A stretch of DNA of 64,000 nt. Origin: Paragonimus skrjabini miyazakii. Its lineage: Eukaryota > Platyhelminthes > Trematoda > Plagiorchiida > Troglotrematidae. A model generated the notes under the pieces. It was not told the DNA's origin and made no database searches. It saw only the letters and a list, made by a program, of their open reading frames with translations. Location: assembly GCA_014338405.1 (NCBI GenBank), contig JTDE01000129.1, positions 46,499-110,498 of the forward strand, read 5' to 3'. Of this stretch, positions 1 to 11,637 are shown in pieces. How positions within the stretch are numbered: position 1 is the first letter of the stretch; the number at the start of each line of letters is the position of its first letter. The translations under genes were made by a program, and so were the position numbers.

Positions 1-160
1 CTGTAGAGTTATCTACATCTGCTACTCGGATGGAAGGACTCCTCGACTGTTTCGTGTTTTTACTCAGGTATTGCTATAGATTTGGCAGCCATGTTGTTTG
101 GAATTTCCTTTTCCTTTTTGTTTCTTGCCATTTCATTGGTTAATTTTGACACCGTCGCTT
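1..160 (+). repeat. 3' tail of an R2-like non-LTR retrotransposon (truncated by window start)
   Basis: This block is essentially identical to 5065-5222 and is also related, more distantly, to 4350-4508, the 3' UTR end downstream of an R2-like endonuclease ORF. All three copies stop at the same place, just after a 'caccgtcgctt'-type end (160, 5222, and 4508 in the diverged copy), and the sequences beyond are unrelated. That is what independent insertions of one non-LTR element sharing a 3' terminus would give. The start of this copy lies outside the window, so it may belong to a longer element. The 66-codon open frame across it (82-282) runs past the repeat end and is not a credible gene. Confidence 0.75.
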
Positions 161-3104
161 GTTCTGTTACGAAGTACTGTACACTTCCAACTATAGATTG
201 GCCAGTTAATCGATATCAACTAAGTGATTACCGCACTTTCAGATTGCTTTTTATAGTTCATCAGTCGCAGCATTCACGCTGATTAGGAACACAGACTTCT
301 GCCAATCTTTCGAATCTGACAGAAATTGGGTTTTTCACACCTGGATAATATTTAAACCAATGCAATGTTCGAACTTGTCAGTCAGTGGCAGATGACTGCC
401 GCTGATGAACACAGTTATACACCAGATTTAACGAATTCGATAATTTCACTCAGATTTGATAGAAGGCTTGATTATAGGTTCATCAGTTGAAGTGGGCAAA
501 GAAGCGATCGTGTTTCAGTTGTGTGCTTGACCTACAATTACAGGATCACGCACAAAAGGTTGTAGATGAATATATCACATTTCCTGGGTTGATACCGAGT
601 TTACAGACTACAGATAACTGAAAATGGGTACGTACATCCGAGTATCCGTTCTACAATTTATAAAAGGAGTGTTGGATGAACATAAATCGAACCCAGTTCA
701 CTTCAGGCATACACAAACAGCGGTCAATAAACTGCAACGGTGACAGATCGAGCACTTCGAGATATCACCACAATGAAACTGATGTTCACGCTGGTTACTG
801 AAGGCTTTAGTTGGTGTCTTGGATGTGTGCTTCAGTGTGTCAATCCGCTAATGACAGACTTACGAACAGTAGTGGCGTGTTGTTTCATGCTGTACATACC
901 TGGATCTCAGGAGATTGTCCTTTTCACGTCAGGTCGCTTACTGATTATTACGTTTCTAACGACTCACCATTTATGAGTATACATGCTAGAAACGTGGATG
1001 TTTCATCAAATGGGTGTGTTTAAAATGTTGAAAGTTAGATGTGAGGTCACTGACACTTATAATATCAAGCCTGCATGGTGGTCACAGATAAGCTAACCAC
1101 GCAAAAATGAGGACCGCATCCACTATCAGGTTCAGGGACACGTGTTCATAATGATGAGTGACTGGCCCGTAGAACAACGCTAAGCATATGTTTTCAATTA
1201 AAGTGTCTGAACTGTGAGTGAGGTTGTCAGTGCGCTGAAGAATAACAGCTCAAGAGAATTTCATAAATTACTGAGGATATTATAGCCTGTCGTCCATTTC
1301 AAATAGTGCAAGTCTAAACGGTTTACAACAATTCCTACTATGCCTGAATCAACTTTTCTACCAAGTGATTAGTGATTAGTCGTTTTGAGATCGTCCTGCG
1401 TTCATTATCCATACGGATAGAGTTTCCAAATAAATTTTCCATGAAATCATTCAGACATTCTGATCAGTTTCGCTTGTAGTGGAGACGTAAATGACGAAGT
1501 CCTAACAGGCAGTACAGATGGGTGCAGAAAAACAATTAAGCCGATGAACGAAGGAGATCAGCGGATTAACCAGCGATAGAATCACTGACAATTGTTTATA
1601 CACCGCATTAAATGGTTCCAGTCTTTGAGAGAGCGATTATTCCACAGAGGAACACTAACTGAGTATCGATCATCAACGGAAGACACGTGGTGGTACGAGG
1701 TCACGGATGCATGTGCGGCTTAGTTGAAAGATAACAAAGGTCACCCGGCAGGGAACAGATAGACGGTACGAAGGCTGAACTAGATTGTTCAGAAGGCGTC
1801 TGTTATGTTGTGTTAAAACCACCAACCAAAATGACTAGAAAACGAAACGGAATTGTAGCACATAAGTTAGCGTTTAGCTCGGTCAAATTCAAGCTGTAGG
1901 TTTTGTGGGTAGCTGAACATATATACCATTTCACAGCTTGTTCTACTTGACTTGTTTCAACCGACTTTTTCTATACTATCTCGGTTTTTAACGACACAGT
2001 CCACAGTTACATGTCACTGACACAATATATATATGAACGGCCTCCGCAAAATATGCCACAATTAAATCAGGTTGCTTGTTATTAGTTCATCAAGAGGCTA
2101 AGTTGTAACACCAATATTCGTCTAAAATGTAAGCAGTATTATCATATTTATGTTGAACATCGATGAATAACTGCCATATACGAAGCGATAACTTTGCTAG
2201 CTTTCCAAACAAAGACTCTGTGAGTTAGTTTAAGAAGCTGTTGTCGTTCAGAAATCGTGTAGAGAAATTCGTTTTGTAGCTGGTTTGTTTTATATTGTAC
2301 GTCCATTACTCTATAGGAACAAACACTATCCATGACGGACGGAACGGTTCAGAGCAGTGTGATGTCCAAGTCTCAGTCAACATCCGGAGGTCATCTTCAC
2401 ATTGCAGCGGACAGGTGATTACGGTTAAATCTTCACAATGAATTGTTCACCCACCCCCACGAAACTGAAGGAACGTGTTGTACATAAATAACCCCTTGCC
2501 AACAATCCAACAGAATGCACATTGAATGTGAAATATGCCGCAACCTATGGTTGTACATCAAAACGTTATTCTAATATCTTCCATCAAAACGAACCCATGC
2601 AAATCAGTCTCAAAACAATATGACATTTGTGAAACGCCCACAATTTGTACGAAAACCGAATTATATACTTGTATCAGTTCCATAACAACGTATATTCTGA
2701 TATCACGACTGGTTGTGCATTTAATTATGCGTGTATTTAAACAGACAGTTTAACATGCAAGTAAGCAAGTAATCAAAAAGGGTTTCTTGAAGGTAGTTCT
2801 TGCAGTCAACTGTTTACCGACAAATATTTCGTTGTGCAATAGTTTTATTTGTCCTGGTGCAAGAGCCTTCACCCTGTTAAACCCCTAGCGTCGTGAATAG
2901 CAATTTTATAAGGGATGCAGAAATTTTTACTGTTCTCACGACACGTCTGCATTTGGTGTCTGAGATGCTTGATGCCATTCGCTGCTTTATTGAAGGACCA
3001 CGTGACATTTGTTTTACATCTATGACGCTCTACGTTGAAATAAATCTCGTTCGGACTTAGTCTCGTTTTTATCTTCATTTTGGTGGCTATAGCTTATTAC
3101 TTTC
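161..3104. other. Unassigned AT-rich DNA, no gene seen
   Basis: Only short open frames occur (at most 78 codons, 740-976), with no recognisable domain, splice-linked exon series or repeat shared with the rest of the window. Part of the stretch just upstream of 3105 could be decayed 5' sequence of the R2-like element, but I could not identify RT motifs there. Confidence 0.5.
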
Positions 3105-4141
3105 TTGAAACACTTACGTACGATTTACGCCCTAGTTCCATCCAGTTCCACCGAAATACGCCGAATGATAGGGACTGTGCAATTTGCCAGTTTGTTCGGC
3201 GATAGCTTGGCTTTCTCCAAGACACCAACTAGTTATATTCACACTCCAGTTCGATTGGGCGGTCTGGGTATTACGAGGTTGTCCCCATTATTTTCATCTC
3301 GCGGAAATCATGAGTAGAAAGACTGCTCCCTAGTCAACGTCCAGTTCTGAGGAACATGATCAAAGGTGATTCGTTTGGCCCTATCATGGATGACGTTAGT
3401 GTCTCGGTACGTCTTCAGGTTTTGGCAGTGACCAACAAGGAGGAGGCCCATGCGACGTGGATGGACAGGCTTTATCATAGGTTAGACGGCTGCGGTCTTC
3501 AGAAAATGTCTCGCTCTACACTCTCCAGACGTTGGCCGCTGAATCCAAACCATATTTTCCCCAAGATCTTCGTTCGTGCCATTCACCTCTGATGCCATCT
3601 TCTTCAGATTAAGGTTTGGGATTCTCGAGGTATCCCAAGTGACCAATTGGTTCTATGTCCTGGTAACTGCGGTCTGTCAGAAAGCCTCACTCACATTCTG
3701 TAATCGTGCTGGATCACTCACGACCAGCGTTGTGTTCGGTAAAACCGCGTGGCCAAGGACCTGATGAAAAGGCTGCACAATCTGAGCTACGCAATCACTG
3801 AGGAGCCACGAGTACCAGTAACAAGCTTATTCACCAAACACGACATTGTCGTGGTTTGTCACCGCGCTGCTTTGGTACTGGACATCAATGTAGTGGACGA
3901 CTGCCGAAGCCAATTTGTCTGGGCAGACAAAGTTGTGAAGTACGGGACGGACTTTCATGATTTCGCCACACACTCGGCCCTGTATGCTATGGGTTGCAAC
4001 ATGGACTCTATTTCTCATTCACTTTTGATCATCACCTTTGTGGTGTCATCTACCCTCCTTCTCGTGTTGAGATTCTTCGACTGGGACTGCCTTCCTATGC
4101 AATCACTGATTTATGCCTACTTGTTGTTCTTGGTTCTCTGA
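3105..4141 (+). pseudogene. R2-like non-LTR retrotransposon ORF, C-terminal part: RT tail, CCHC knuckle, restriction-like endonuclease
   Basis: A 5'-truncated, frameshifted remnant of an R2-group polyprotein. Pieces in order: (a) the end of the RT domain, with SYIHTPVRLGGLGI around 3219-3272, the hallmark that follows the RT thumb in R2-type elements; (b) a zinc knuckle with spacing C-X3-C-X7-H-X4-C at 3656-3709, interrupted by a TAA at 3701-3703; (c) the restriction-like endonuclease, best seen in the frame opening at 3749. There D32 of KHDIV and D45 of LDINV are separated by 12 residues, as in the family's PD-X12-14-D motif, followed by ADKVVKY (K61, K64), matching the conserved lysines. 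The proline of the PD motif is replaced by histidine. At least three frame changes (near 3320-3360, 3590 and 3740) plus the stop make it non-functional. No 28S rRNA target flanks it, so it is R2-like rather than canonical R2. The 5' limit is uncertain. Confidence 0.8.
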
Positions 4142-4508
4142 AAATATAGGACACATTTATATGGAGAACTTGGCGTTGATTGTTACTACCTTCTGACAGT
4201 TATTTCACTATGAAGGACATTTCTCCCTCCCGATGCGTGAACCTTGATTGTGATAGCATCCCTGTTCCCTGAAGAGATTTTGATTTTGATAAACTGGTTT
4301 CCTTATGTTTGTTCCTTTTATTTGTTAACCTATCACACAAGTAATTTTCGTTTGAGGACTGAAATTATTACTGTCTTCTACTCTCGTGGAAGGACTTGTC
4401 AGTTTTTCGGTGTTGTTAATCGCGCAGCGCTTTACATCCGACAAACAGCTTGTTTTGAAATTCCATGTTTCTAAAACACTCTTTGCTTAAATTTTGGTGT
4501 CACCGCTG
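4142..4508 (+). repeat. 3' UTR of the R2-like element, first copy
   Basis: This follows directly from the endonuclease remnant. From 4164 to 4508 it aligns with 4871-5222, including the shared phrases 'ggcgttga', 'catttctcc', 'ggaaggact' and the terminal 'caccg'. The diverged 76-codon frame inside it (4244-4474) is UTR sequence, not a gene. Immediately downstream (4560-4605) is a loose GTGA/GAGT-rich simple stretch, which could be a tail of the kind non-LTR elements leave at their 3' ends. Confidence 0.7.
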
Positions 4509-4639
4509 GCCCGTTATTTGAATGCTGGCTAAATTGCTATTCAGAAAAACGATAATAAGTAGGCGAGTGAACAGATGAGTGAGTTAGTGGGTGAGCAAGG
4601 AGCTATGGTACTAAACATCATTATGTTAGGTGATTACCG

Positions 4640-5222
4640 TCAAAATTAGAGTACACGGGACATAATCCCACAATCCTGCCATTCAGTCATTTATCCACTC
4701 TGTCGGCGGTCACATGAATTTATTCGCCAACACTCCTGTGATCATCACTTATTGTGCAACTATGAATCCTTCCCCATACAGTCCTGTACTTTGACTGGAA
4801 CTGAACATTTATGTAGTCACCGAATTTCACATACTAACCATTTCGGCCTCTCCCAAAATCATTCATGCCAGAAACTCGGCGTTGACACTCACCACTTCCC
4901 TGACAGATGTCTCAATATGAAAAGGCATTTCTCCATGCAGCCGCGTCAATCTTGATTGAGTTAACATTCCGGTGCTCTGGTGAGGCATTGATTTCGAGAG
5001 ACCAATTTTTGTTTTCTCACCTCTTAATATGTCATACGGAACACTTATATTTAATGGCTGTTGCTGTAGAGTTATCTACATCTGCTACTCGGATGGAAGG
5101 ACTCCTCGACTGTTTCGTGTTTTTACTCAGGTATTGCTATAGATTTGGCAGCCATGTTGTTTGGAATTTCCTTTTCCTTTTTGTTTCTTGCCATTTCATT
5201 GGTTAATTTTGACACCGTCGCT
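4640..5222 (+). repeat. Second copy of the R2-like 3' end (C-terminal ORF relic plus 3' UTR)
   Basis: This is a diverged second copy of 3930-4508, offset by about 710 bp. Matching landmarks include 'tgatcatcac' (4026 and 4739), 'tttgactggaactg' against 'ttcgactgggactg' (4790 and 4077), 'ggcgttga' (4878 and 4172) and the common end. The last 158 bp are near identical to 1-160, while the match to the neighbouring first copy is much weaker. So the copy at 1-160 and this one belong to the same younger subfamily, and the endonuclease-bearing copy to an older one. The 99-codon frame 4907-5206 is a by-product. Confidence 0.7.
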
Positions 5223-8200
5223 TATTTCAGACCTCTTCTCCCCCCATTTTTCAGTCAGTTTCACTTTACTTTATTTCGAAGCTGCTATGTGATTATTTTA
5301 GTAGTGTAATTATTCCCTCACGTCCATTGTCTTTCAGATTCAGCTTTATCGTGTGTAGCTACTTGTATACTTCCCGAATGACTATCACCATCAGCCCTGT
5401 TTTCCCTTACCCTACATATTTGTCGATCGCTTAGGTTTGAAGTTTCCTTCTAAATCGTTCTTTTACAAAAGGCATTTCGAATTACCACTTAGGTAAATAA
5501 CGTGAGGCGTCTGTGTTTCAGAGATATTTAACCTCCGACGTCATACTTTTAGGGTAACATGAGATGCAAGATTTGTTGATGGGACCGCAAGTGACGCAAA
5601 TTATTTATACGTGGGCCTATTTTGGTCTCGGCTCCTTTGACTGTCTTTTTCAAACACGACTCTGTTGACGATATAAGCCTGTACTTGTGAGTGTGGTAGA
5701 GAATATCGATTCAGTTAGAAGATTCGCTAATTTCGATGTTTAAGTAATCTTTATGATTACTTCCCTGCAATTCTTGCCCATGACCGCCAAGAGACTCCGA
5801 CTTAGCTCTCGAGGCTAAAAGATATTCCGGTACTACAAGCCTGTTTCGTGGTGTTCGAACTATCACCCTCACATAACGTCCGGTCTGTATGACTGTTAGT
5901 TTTTTGAGGTAATCTGATGCCAACGAAATCTAGTTGTTTAAAATTCAGCAAGTGTGATCATTTCGTTTATGACGTTTCCAGAACAAGAAACAAGATAGAT
6001 TCCTAGATGCCATTTAGTTCACCATACAACATTCCTCCGGTGACTTCTGTGGTTACGCGAGTATCAGATGTACCCGCCTGTTATATGGTTTACACAAACA
6101 TGCCTTTTTGGGGCTTGAGAGATTAATACTTTTCATACTTGCGATCTAATTGCATTCTCATCGTGCAAAACAGCAATTATTTGCAAATTCGAACCATAGA
6201 AGCCCAGTAATAACTTACGCTATTATATAATGTACACAATCGCAAGAATTCGTTACTTCATTTCTTATTCACTTATTCAGGAATATGGGATGGTTTCAAC
6301 TGTGTCCTACTAAACTACATATATCCACAACTAATATGTCGTTCTTCAAACTTCATATATTCGCAAGTGCTTTTAGTGATTTTTGTACATTTAGTCACAT
6401 CTTTTTATTTCTCCTTCTAATCATAAATTGACCATTTCTATCCAAGTGTTAAACAACAGCTTAGCATTTTGGGGGTGCAGGCTTAGTACTGACCTCGAGG
6501 AAAAAATCCCACAGTTATGGTCATCCGTAAACTGATGATAGAGGTAAAAACGGTCCATTAGCCCAGAAAACCGAACAAACGGACATGATACTCATCATTT
6601 AGTCAGTCAATCTACATCAGTCAATCCGTTACATAGAAACATGGCTGCATAATTTCATACTATCATATCTATCACCATGCCTATGGGCACAAATACAGAC
6701 ATACACACCCTTAATCCAGGTTGAATAGATAAATCACATTTACCCTAATGGTCATTATTTGCTTTCCGACAAATTTATGTTCAGCAACATGTGCCTGGTT
6801 TTCGATGTTTGTGCACAAACCACATTGTGTGTATGGACAATTCGGCGCCCGTATGTGTGATGGCATCCAATTCAGGGATGCATTGGTTTGTTTTGGGATA
6901 TGTGTGATCGATAAGCTTCACAACGATGTTTTGCATCCGAGCAGAGTGCAGCTGATCTCCACTGGTAGAGTACCTGCATTCCTAGCCATCTACTACCGTA
7001 ATGAAAAATTACGCTTTCTGATCCAACAACTTGTTCATTAGTAGAAAGTAAAACAAGTAGTTAGAGCAATCACGACTTTAAAATCTCATCAAACGGCATC
7101 CATTTTCTCTCTCGTACACTCTTCTTGGCCAAGGGTTTTAGACTGTTCCTTCGTTACCTTGCGCGGCTCTCATCAACAGCCATTACGTTCAGGTCGGCTC
7201 AGTCGGATGGTTTTTCTTAATGCTGTATAACGAATTCAGTCGATTGTTCTACCTAAATGCACCTTCACATACGCGAGGTCTTATAAGTATGCGTGTATGA
7301 ACACAGTTAATTGAGTACCCCCGGACCTCGTTGAGTTATTTGTTTACAGTTATGGATATGGTAGAACCAACTCAAAAATGACAGTACTACCTGATAGGTA
7401 GCATACACTGTCCAGCAAATTTAGCCACTCTTTCCTAAACAGGTTTTTCAACCATAAGCTGTTGCTCCGTAAAGGACGACTTTCAACATACACTATTTAA
7501 TACTTAGTCAGCATTCAGTTAGCTTCGCTAATCGCCTTCACATTTCAAGATCTTATTGATACAGGATTGAGTCGTTGTATTTTACGTTTTAAATAGGATA
7601 TGCTATAGGGAGTGTGTGGTGGAACTTGACCAATACCAAACCCGTTCGGTCGGGGTAAGTGTAACGCTCGGAATCTCTTCATTACAATCCATGCAGCAAA
7701 ACGACGCTCCTTTTTAAGATCCACCTACTGGGATTGTCAACCCAATGAAGCATTTTATTTGGTAACACATTCCAGCATACTTCACAGTTCACTGTGTTTG
7801 TGTGAATTGCCATAATCTTCCACACCCTAATCGCTACTGTTATATTCGCATTTCCATTAGTGTTGGGACACTGCGCTGGATACTGGCACGCACTCCGATC
7901 TCAAGTTCTTTTAGTCGTTTTTCAGGTCGATCTCATGAAAGCACTATATCAAGGTAGAGTGAGAGCTATTGCAACTATTTCACTTCGATTAATCGCAATC
8001 GACTGTTACTTTCTGTAATGATTCCCTTCTTCTCAAATTCCTCCTCTAACTTTCTTGTTTCTGGTTGCATCTGGTTTTGATGTCCGTGGTTCGAGAAATT
8101 TAAAAAACGACAAACCTATGCAATAGTTTTCACACTCGAAACTGCTGTCGGTGCAATTCAGCATGATTTGGCGCAGCACCCATTCAATGAGATATCGACA

Positions 8201-10448
8201 GCCAACAAAATGGTCACGAAGTACACCTTTGATTAGATAACAGGTCACAGAGGTGGTCCACCTATCACCAGACGACTAGGGTCAAACAATACCCACACAC
8301 GGGCGCGTAAGTACGTTCCATCACAACGTATTGCTCTTCATACAAGAATATTTCTGATATCTTCAAGCGGTACTATGTTACAGTAGTAATCTATAGCTGG
8401 TAACACTATTACGAAGGTTAACTATAGGTGGGGGGTCATCACTTTTGTCCGACAATGTACCAAGCTGCTGAGTTCACAAGTACAGGTTTATGTTGATTTA
8501 CTTAAACTATGGTAAACAGGCCGATGAAACACCCTATCTATTCAACTTAGAATATAAGTTATATGAGTGTAAGAAAGCACCTCACAAGAAAATTAGAATA
8601 TGGGCAAAACCTTCAAGGTCGAAGCCCGTTTATAGTCCGCACTGTAAGACATGCCTACAGTCAGACTTTCACGCATTAAAGTAAGTGTAGTGACTGCATG
8701 TAACTTTACTCACAGTCGGTACAGCAATCTGTTGCCTGTTCACGTCAACTTTGACGAATACGGACTGCTCGTCCAATGATTACTTTCCACCTGACCACCA
8801 GGACGACCTTCACACGACTGGAGACTTATTACAATTTTTGTGATAAGTCCCATAGTTACCAAGATATAACCATTTATAAATTACTCTGAAATTACACTTT
8901 CGAAGGAATAAGTGTGTAGGGAAACAGAAAGATGCTCAGGTGTATAGCATTCTGTCTGAACTAATTACATACTTACTTACGTACACTATGGCCTCACAGT
9001 TCATCGTTCGTTTGTCTTTTTTTAACACTGTGCGGACTGCAGTTAAACCGTACTGAGTCGAGTGGGCTGACACCGTTCACCCGGATTATCGGGTAAGAAT
9101 TTGTGGTCGAACGAACTGTCAATAGTTACCAGTGACCATGCCGATAGAAGTTATTGAGACGTCAGCAGAAGAAATAAATTGTGAGCTGGTGGACAGTCCG
9201 TCAGCGAACATGAGTAGCTGAATAGCAAATTTTAGCAAACGAGGTGGATTTACTTACGTTGCTTGAGAGAGGGATTTGCCAGAGGAGTCTGTTCATTAGG
9301 AATGACTAACGGATGCGTACTTACATGTATATGTTTTACTGATCACGTTGTAGAGTCCTCCATTGTTTATTCACTGGTCACTCCTACTATTAAATGGTCT
9401 CGTTGTATTCCATATGAGCCGCCCTTGTGTGCCTCGGCCTTAATGTTGACTAGCTGCTCCACTAACTAATCAACACGTCTGTCTCCACATGTTTGCCGCC
9501 AATCGAATCACGTTGCTTTGCTTCTGCATTCACGTTTACTAATGTCGATTTTCTTCTTCGGATTCACTGGTGTACTTGTTTTGTGTTGTTAATTCATATG
9601 CTTACGGCATGTCTACAAATGACACTTACTGACCAAGTTACAAACTAAAGACAACTACCCACTCTGCTGTTTCTTTACAACGGATAAACCCATCGTGCTT
9701 CACTGTTTTGCAACACATTAGTCACAACACCCGTGTATGTACACAGTGAAACGTAACCATTTGAATAGCGCAAGATACAGACGAAACCGCTGCTAGCACT
9801 TCGTACGGGAAATTGTAGAAGGGTGTTTGAACTGGACTAATGTGGAATTGAGCAATGATCACTTGCCTAAGGGCCAAGACAACTATGGCTTGCAGCTATA
9901 TTTTTTGCTAGGGCTGATGAAGTTATATTAGTTCTGGAACCAGTTGGAGCCGTGAACCATCTAGACATACATGCGTCTAACAGTAGTCATCCAAAGTTGG
10001 GGACACAGCTTTCTGGAAAAGAGTGTGGACGTCATTAATTTGCTTTGGATCAAGACCAATAATGAGAAGCTGACGGTCCTGCGGACTGTGAAAAACACAA
10101 CAAAGATAAAGCTGGATACAGTTCGAAGGGGCTGTGAAAAGGTAGTGGTGCTTCCATCTCACAACTCGGAAGACCGCTGGTAGTCAGTGGTCCACTTCAA
10201 GGCAGCCAGGTTTGCAAGAAGAACAAATACTTTGAGGTTTGTCGTTATTCTGTAAGGTTTGCTGGATACAGGGTTTCACAAAATGGACTTACCACTAAGG
10301 GAGCATCTGAATAATGGACAGCTCACTGAATATTTGCTGTTGAAAGAGAGGACAGAGTGATTCTGTTTATTCTGCTTTTGAAATGATCAGGCAAGCTGAA
10401 CACTATTCATACAAGGCTGTGGTTGAGCGTTTGGATTTGATTATTCGG
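5223..10448. other. Unassigned stretch, no gene or named repeat
   Basis: Open frames are short (the longest is 97 codons at 6748-7041) and show no domain I recognise. No tRNA-like box, LTR terminus or PLE motif was seen. Intron or intergenic DNA and old unrecognisable repeats are equally possible. Confidence 0.45.
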
Positions 10449-10665
10449 TCATGCCTATTGTGAGGTTGCTGGCGTTGTGGTTAACACTCTAGTCTCACAA
10501 GCACGAGGGTCAGAGTGCAAACTCTGATCCGGACAAGGATATGCACTACTGATGAGCTCTAATAAGAGCAAAACTCGAGTCTAGTGCTTCCTTTTGAAGT
10601 GGGCTAACCGAAGGGTTTATCTGAATGCGAAGGCTGCGATCAAGTATGGGTGTTGTTCAATTTTG
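10449..10665 (+). repeat. Hammerhead SINE, copy 1 (tRNA-like head, hammerhead, unique 3' body)
   Basis: Three modules in order. A tRNA-like head has an A-box-like TGGCGTTGTGG (about 10458) and, some 50 bases on, a T-arm-like hairpin in which TCAGAG and CTCTGA flank TGCAAA. A hammerhead-type sequence follows at 10543-10587. The 3' body ends around 'gctgcgatcaa...ttgttcaat'. The same order of 'caaggatatgcac', hammerhead, and 'aatgcga..gctgcgatcaa' recurs on the minus strand at 25125-25290 and 31266-31416, which defines a dispersed family. The layout matches what is known of schistosome Sm-alpha SINEs (Pol III tRNA-like promoter plus hammerhead). That this family is related to Sm-alpha is inference. 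Confidence 0.75.
10543..10587 (+). ncRNA. Hammerhead ribozyme, probably inactive (G12 changed to A)
   Basis: Stem I: GCACTA (10543-10548) pairs with TAGTGC (10582-10587). Core 1: CTGATGA (10549-10555). Stem II: GCTC/GAGC with loop TAATAA. Core 2 should read GAA before stem III but is AAA at 10570-10572, so the catalytic guanine G12 is replaced. Stem III: ACTC/GAGT (10573-10580), a perfect self-complement with no loop nucleotides, as in minimal transposon hammerheads that work as dimers or in tandem. The predicted cleavage site is after C10581. All helices are intact. Only the G12 change argues against activity. Confidence 0.8.
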
Positions 10666-10799
10666 AGATTAAACTTACTTGGAAGTTTTGAGTAGTCAAA
10701 TGGATATCGTACAATACTTAAACTACGCCCGGAAACGGGTGCTATCAATGGTGGTAGTAGCGATACATGAATTGAAGATAACACAACGTTATGACCAAA

Positions 10800-10913
10800 T
10801 TGTAATACTCTACCTTTCAACCACCTCGGGTGTCCCTCCTCAATTAATGTGATTTAGATTATAATACTCCTGAGGAAGGCCACCCAAGATGGTTGAAACG
10901 CAGAGTATTGCAA
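10800..10913. repeat. Imperfect inverted repeat, arms about 42 bp
   Basis: The left arm 10800-10841 is the reverse complement of the right arm 10871-10913, at roughly 36 of 43 positions by hand alignment, with a loop of about 29 bases. The right arm contains CTGAGGA followed by GGTTGAAACG, which recalls the degenerate CTGANGA...GAAAC signatures near PLE 3' ends elsewhere in the window. It could be a foldback remnant or two inverted PLE termini. Confidence 0.6.
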
Positions 10914-11466
10914 CTTGCTCATAAGGTTTTGTTATACTCAATCAATTTATCAATAATATGTTAAACATGACGCCCAAATTGTTTGCCTTCATTCATACTA
11001 AATTTGGTGCGGGGATATCTTACAGGTAGTAGTTACGACTGTGAAGAACCACGAAGGCGAATACAGCTGGAAGGACTCCAAACCGCAACGGAAATGGGTA
11101 TAGTAAATATGGCTGAGCCGAAGAAAATTGGCAGCACCAGGGTGACTCCAGGAGCTAGTCCAAGTGTAGAATTAGTAGTTATCGGAATCTCAATTACCGC
11201 TTACCGCCAGGTGGGTTTTCGTAACGACGAATGTGTCTTTGTCCATTTATCTCAACGGAGACAGCAGTATTATGAGTTATTATTAGAGGCGCCATTCAAG
11301 AGTTTTCAGAAGTGACGTGCTAACACGGTGCCTGAATAATACGGATGTGGGAAAATAAGGAGGCAGAAAATAGATTGATTTATACTCAGTGGCATTTGGA
11401 ACAGCTAACTGGTGTGGCTTACGAGCTGAAAGCACGATCGTGAATGCCATGCATCTTGGTGACTAA

Positions 11467-11637
11467 GTCTCGAAATACCATTTTCAGTCAGCCAGTAAAA
11501 CTTACGAGTGTGCCGTTGGCGTGGATTTCTTGGAAACCTATGAGACTCTGATTGACTTCGAGTGTAGGACGGTGGACAGTAAATACGGAGTCTTATCTAG
11601 TCAGCAGAGAATGAGTTTAGGTCAACCAGGCGCATAG
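11467..11637 (+). pseudogene. Possible retropepsin fragment of an LTR retrotransposon
   Basis: A 57-codon open stretch with no start codon contains AVGVDFLETYETLIDFECR. This resembles the C-terminal part of Gypsy/BEL aspartic proteases, where a hydrophobic-G-(V/T/M)-D-F-L segment is followed about seven residues later by (V/I)ID. The catalytic D-T/S-G triad was not found upstream. A weaker echo (LDSVDFLSKYEL) is readable around 12826-12861. No RT or integrase motif could be assigned between 11.6 and 14.5 kb. A match this short could be chance. Confidence 0.3.
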
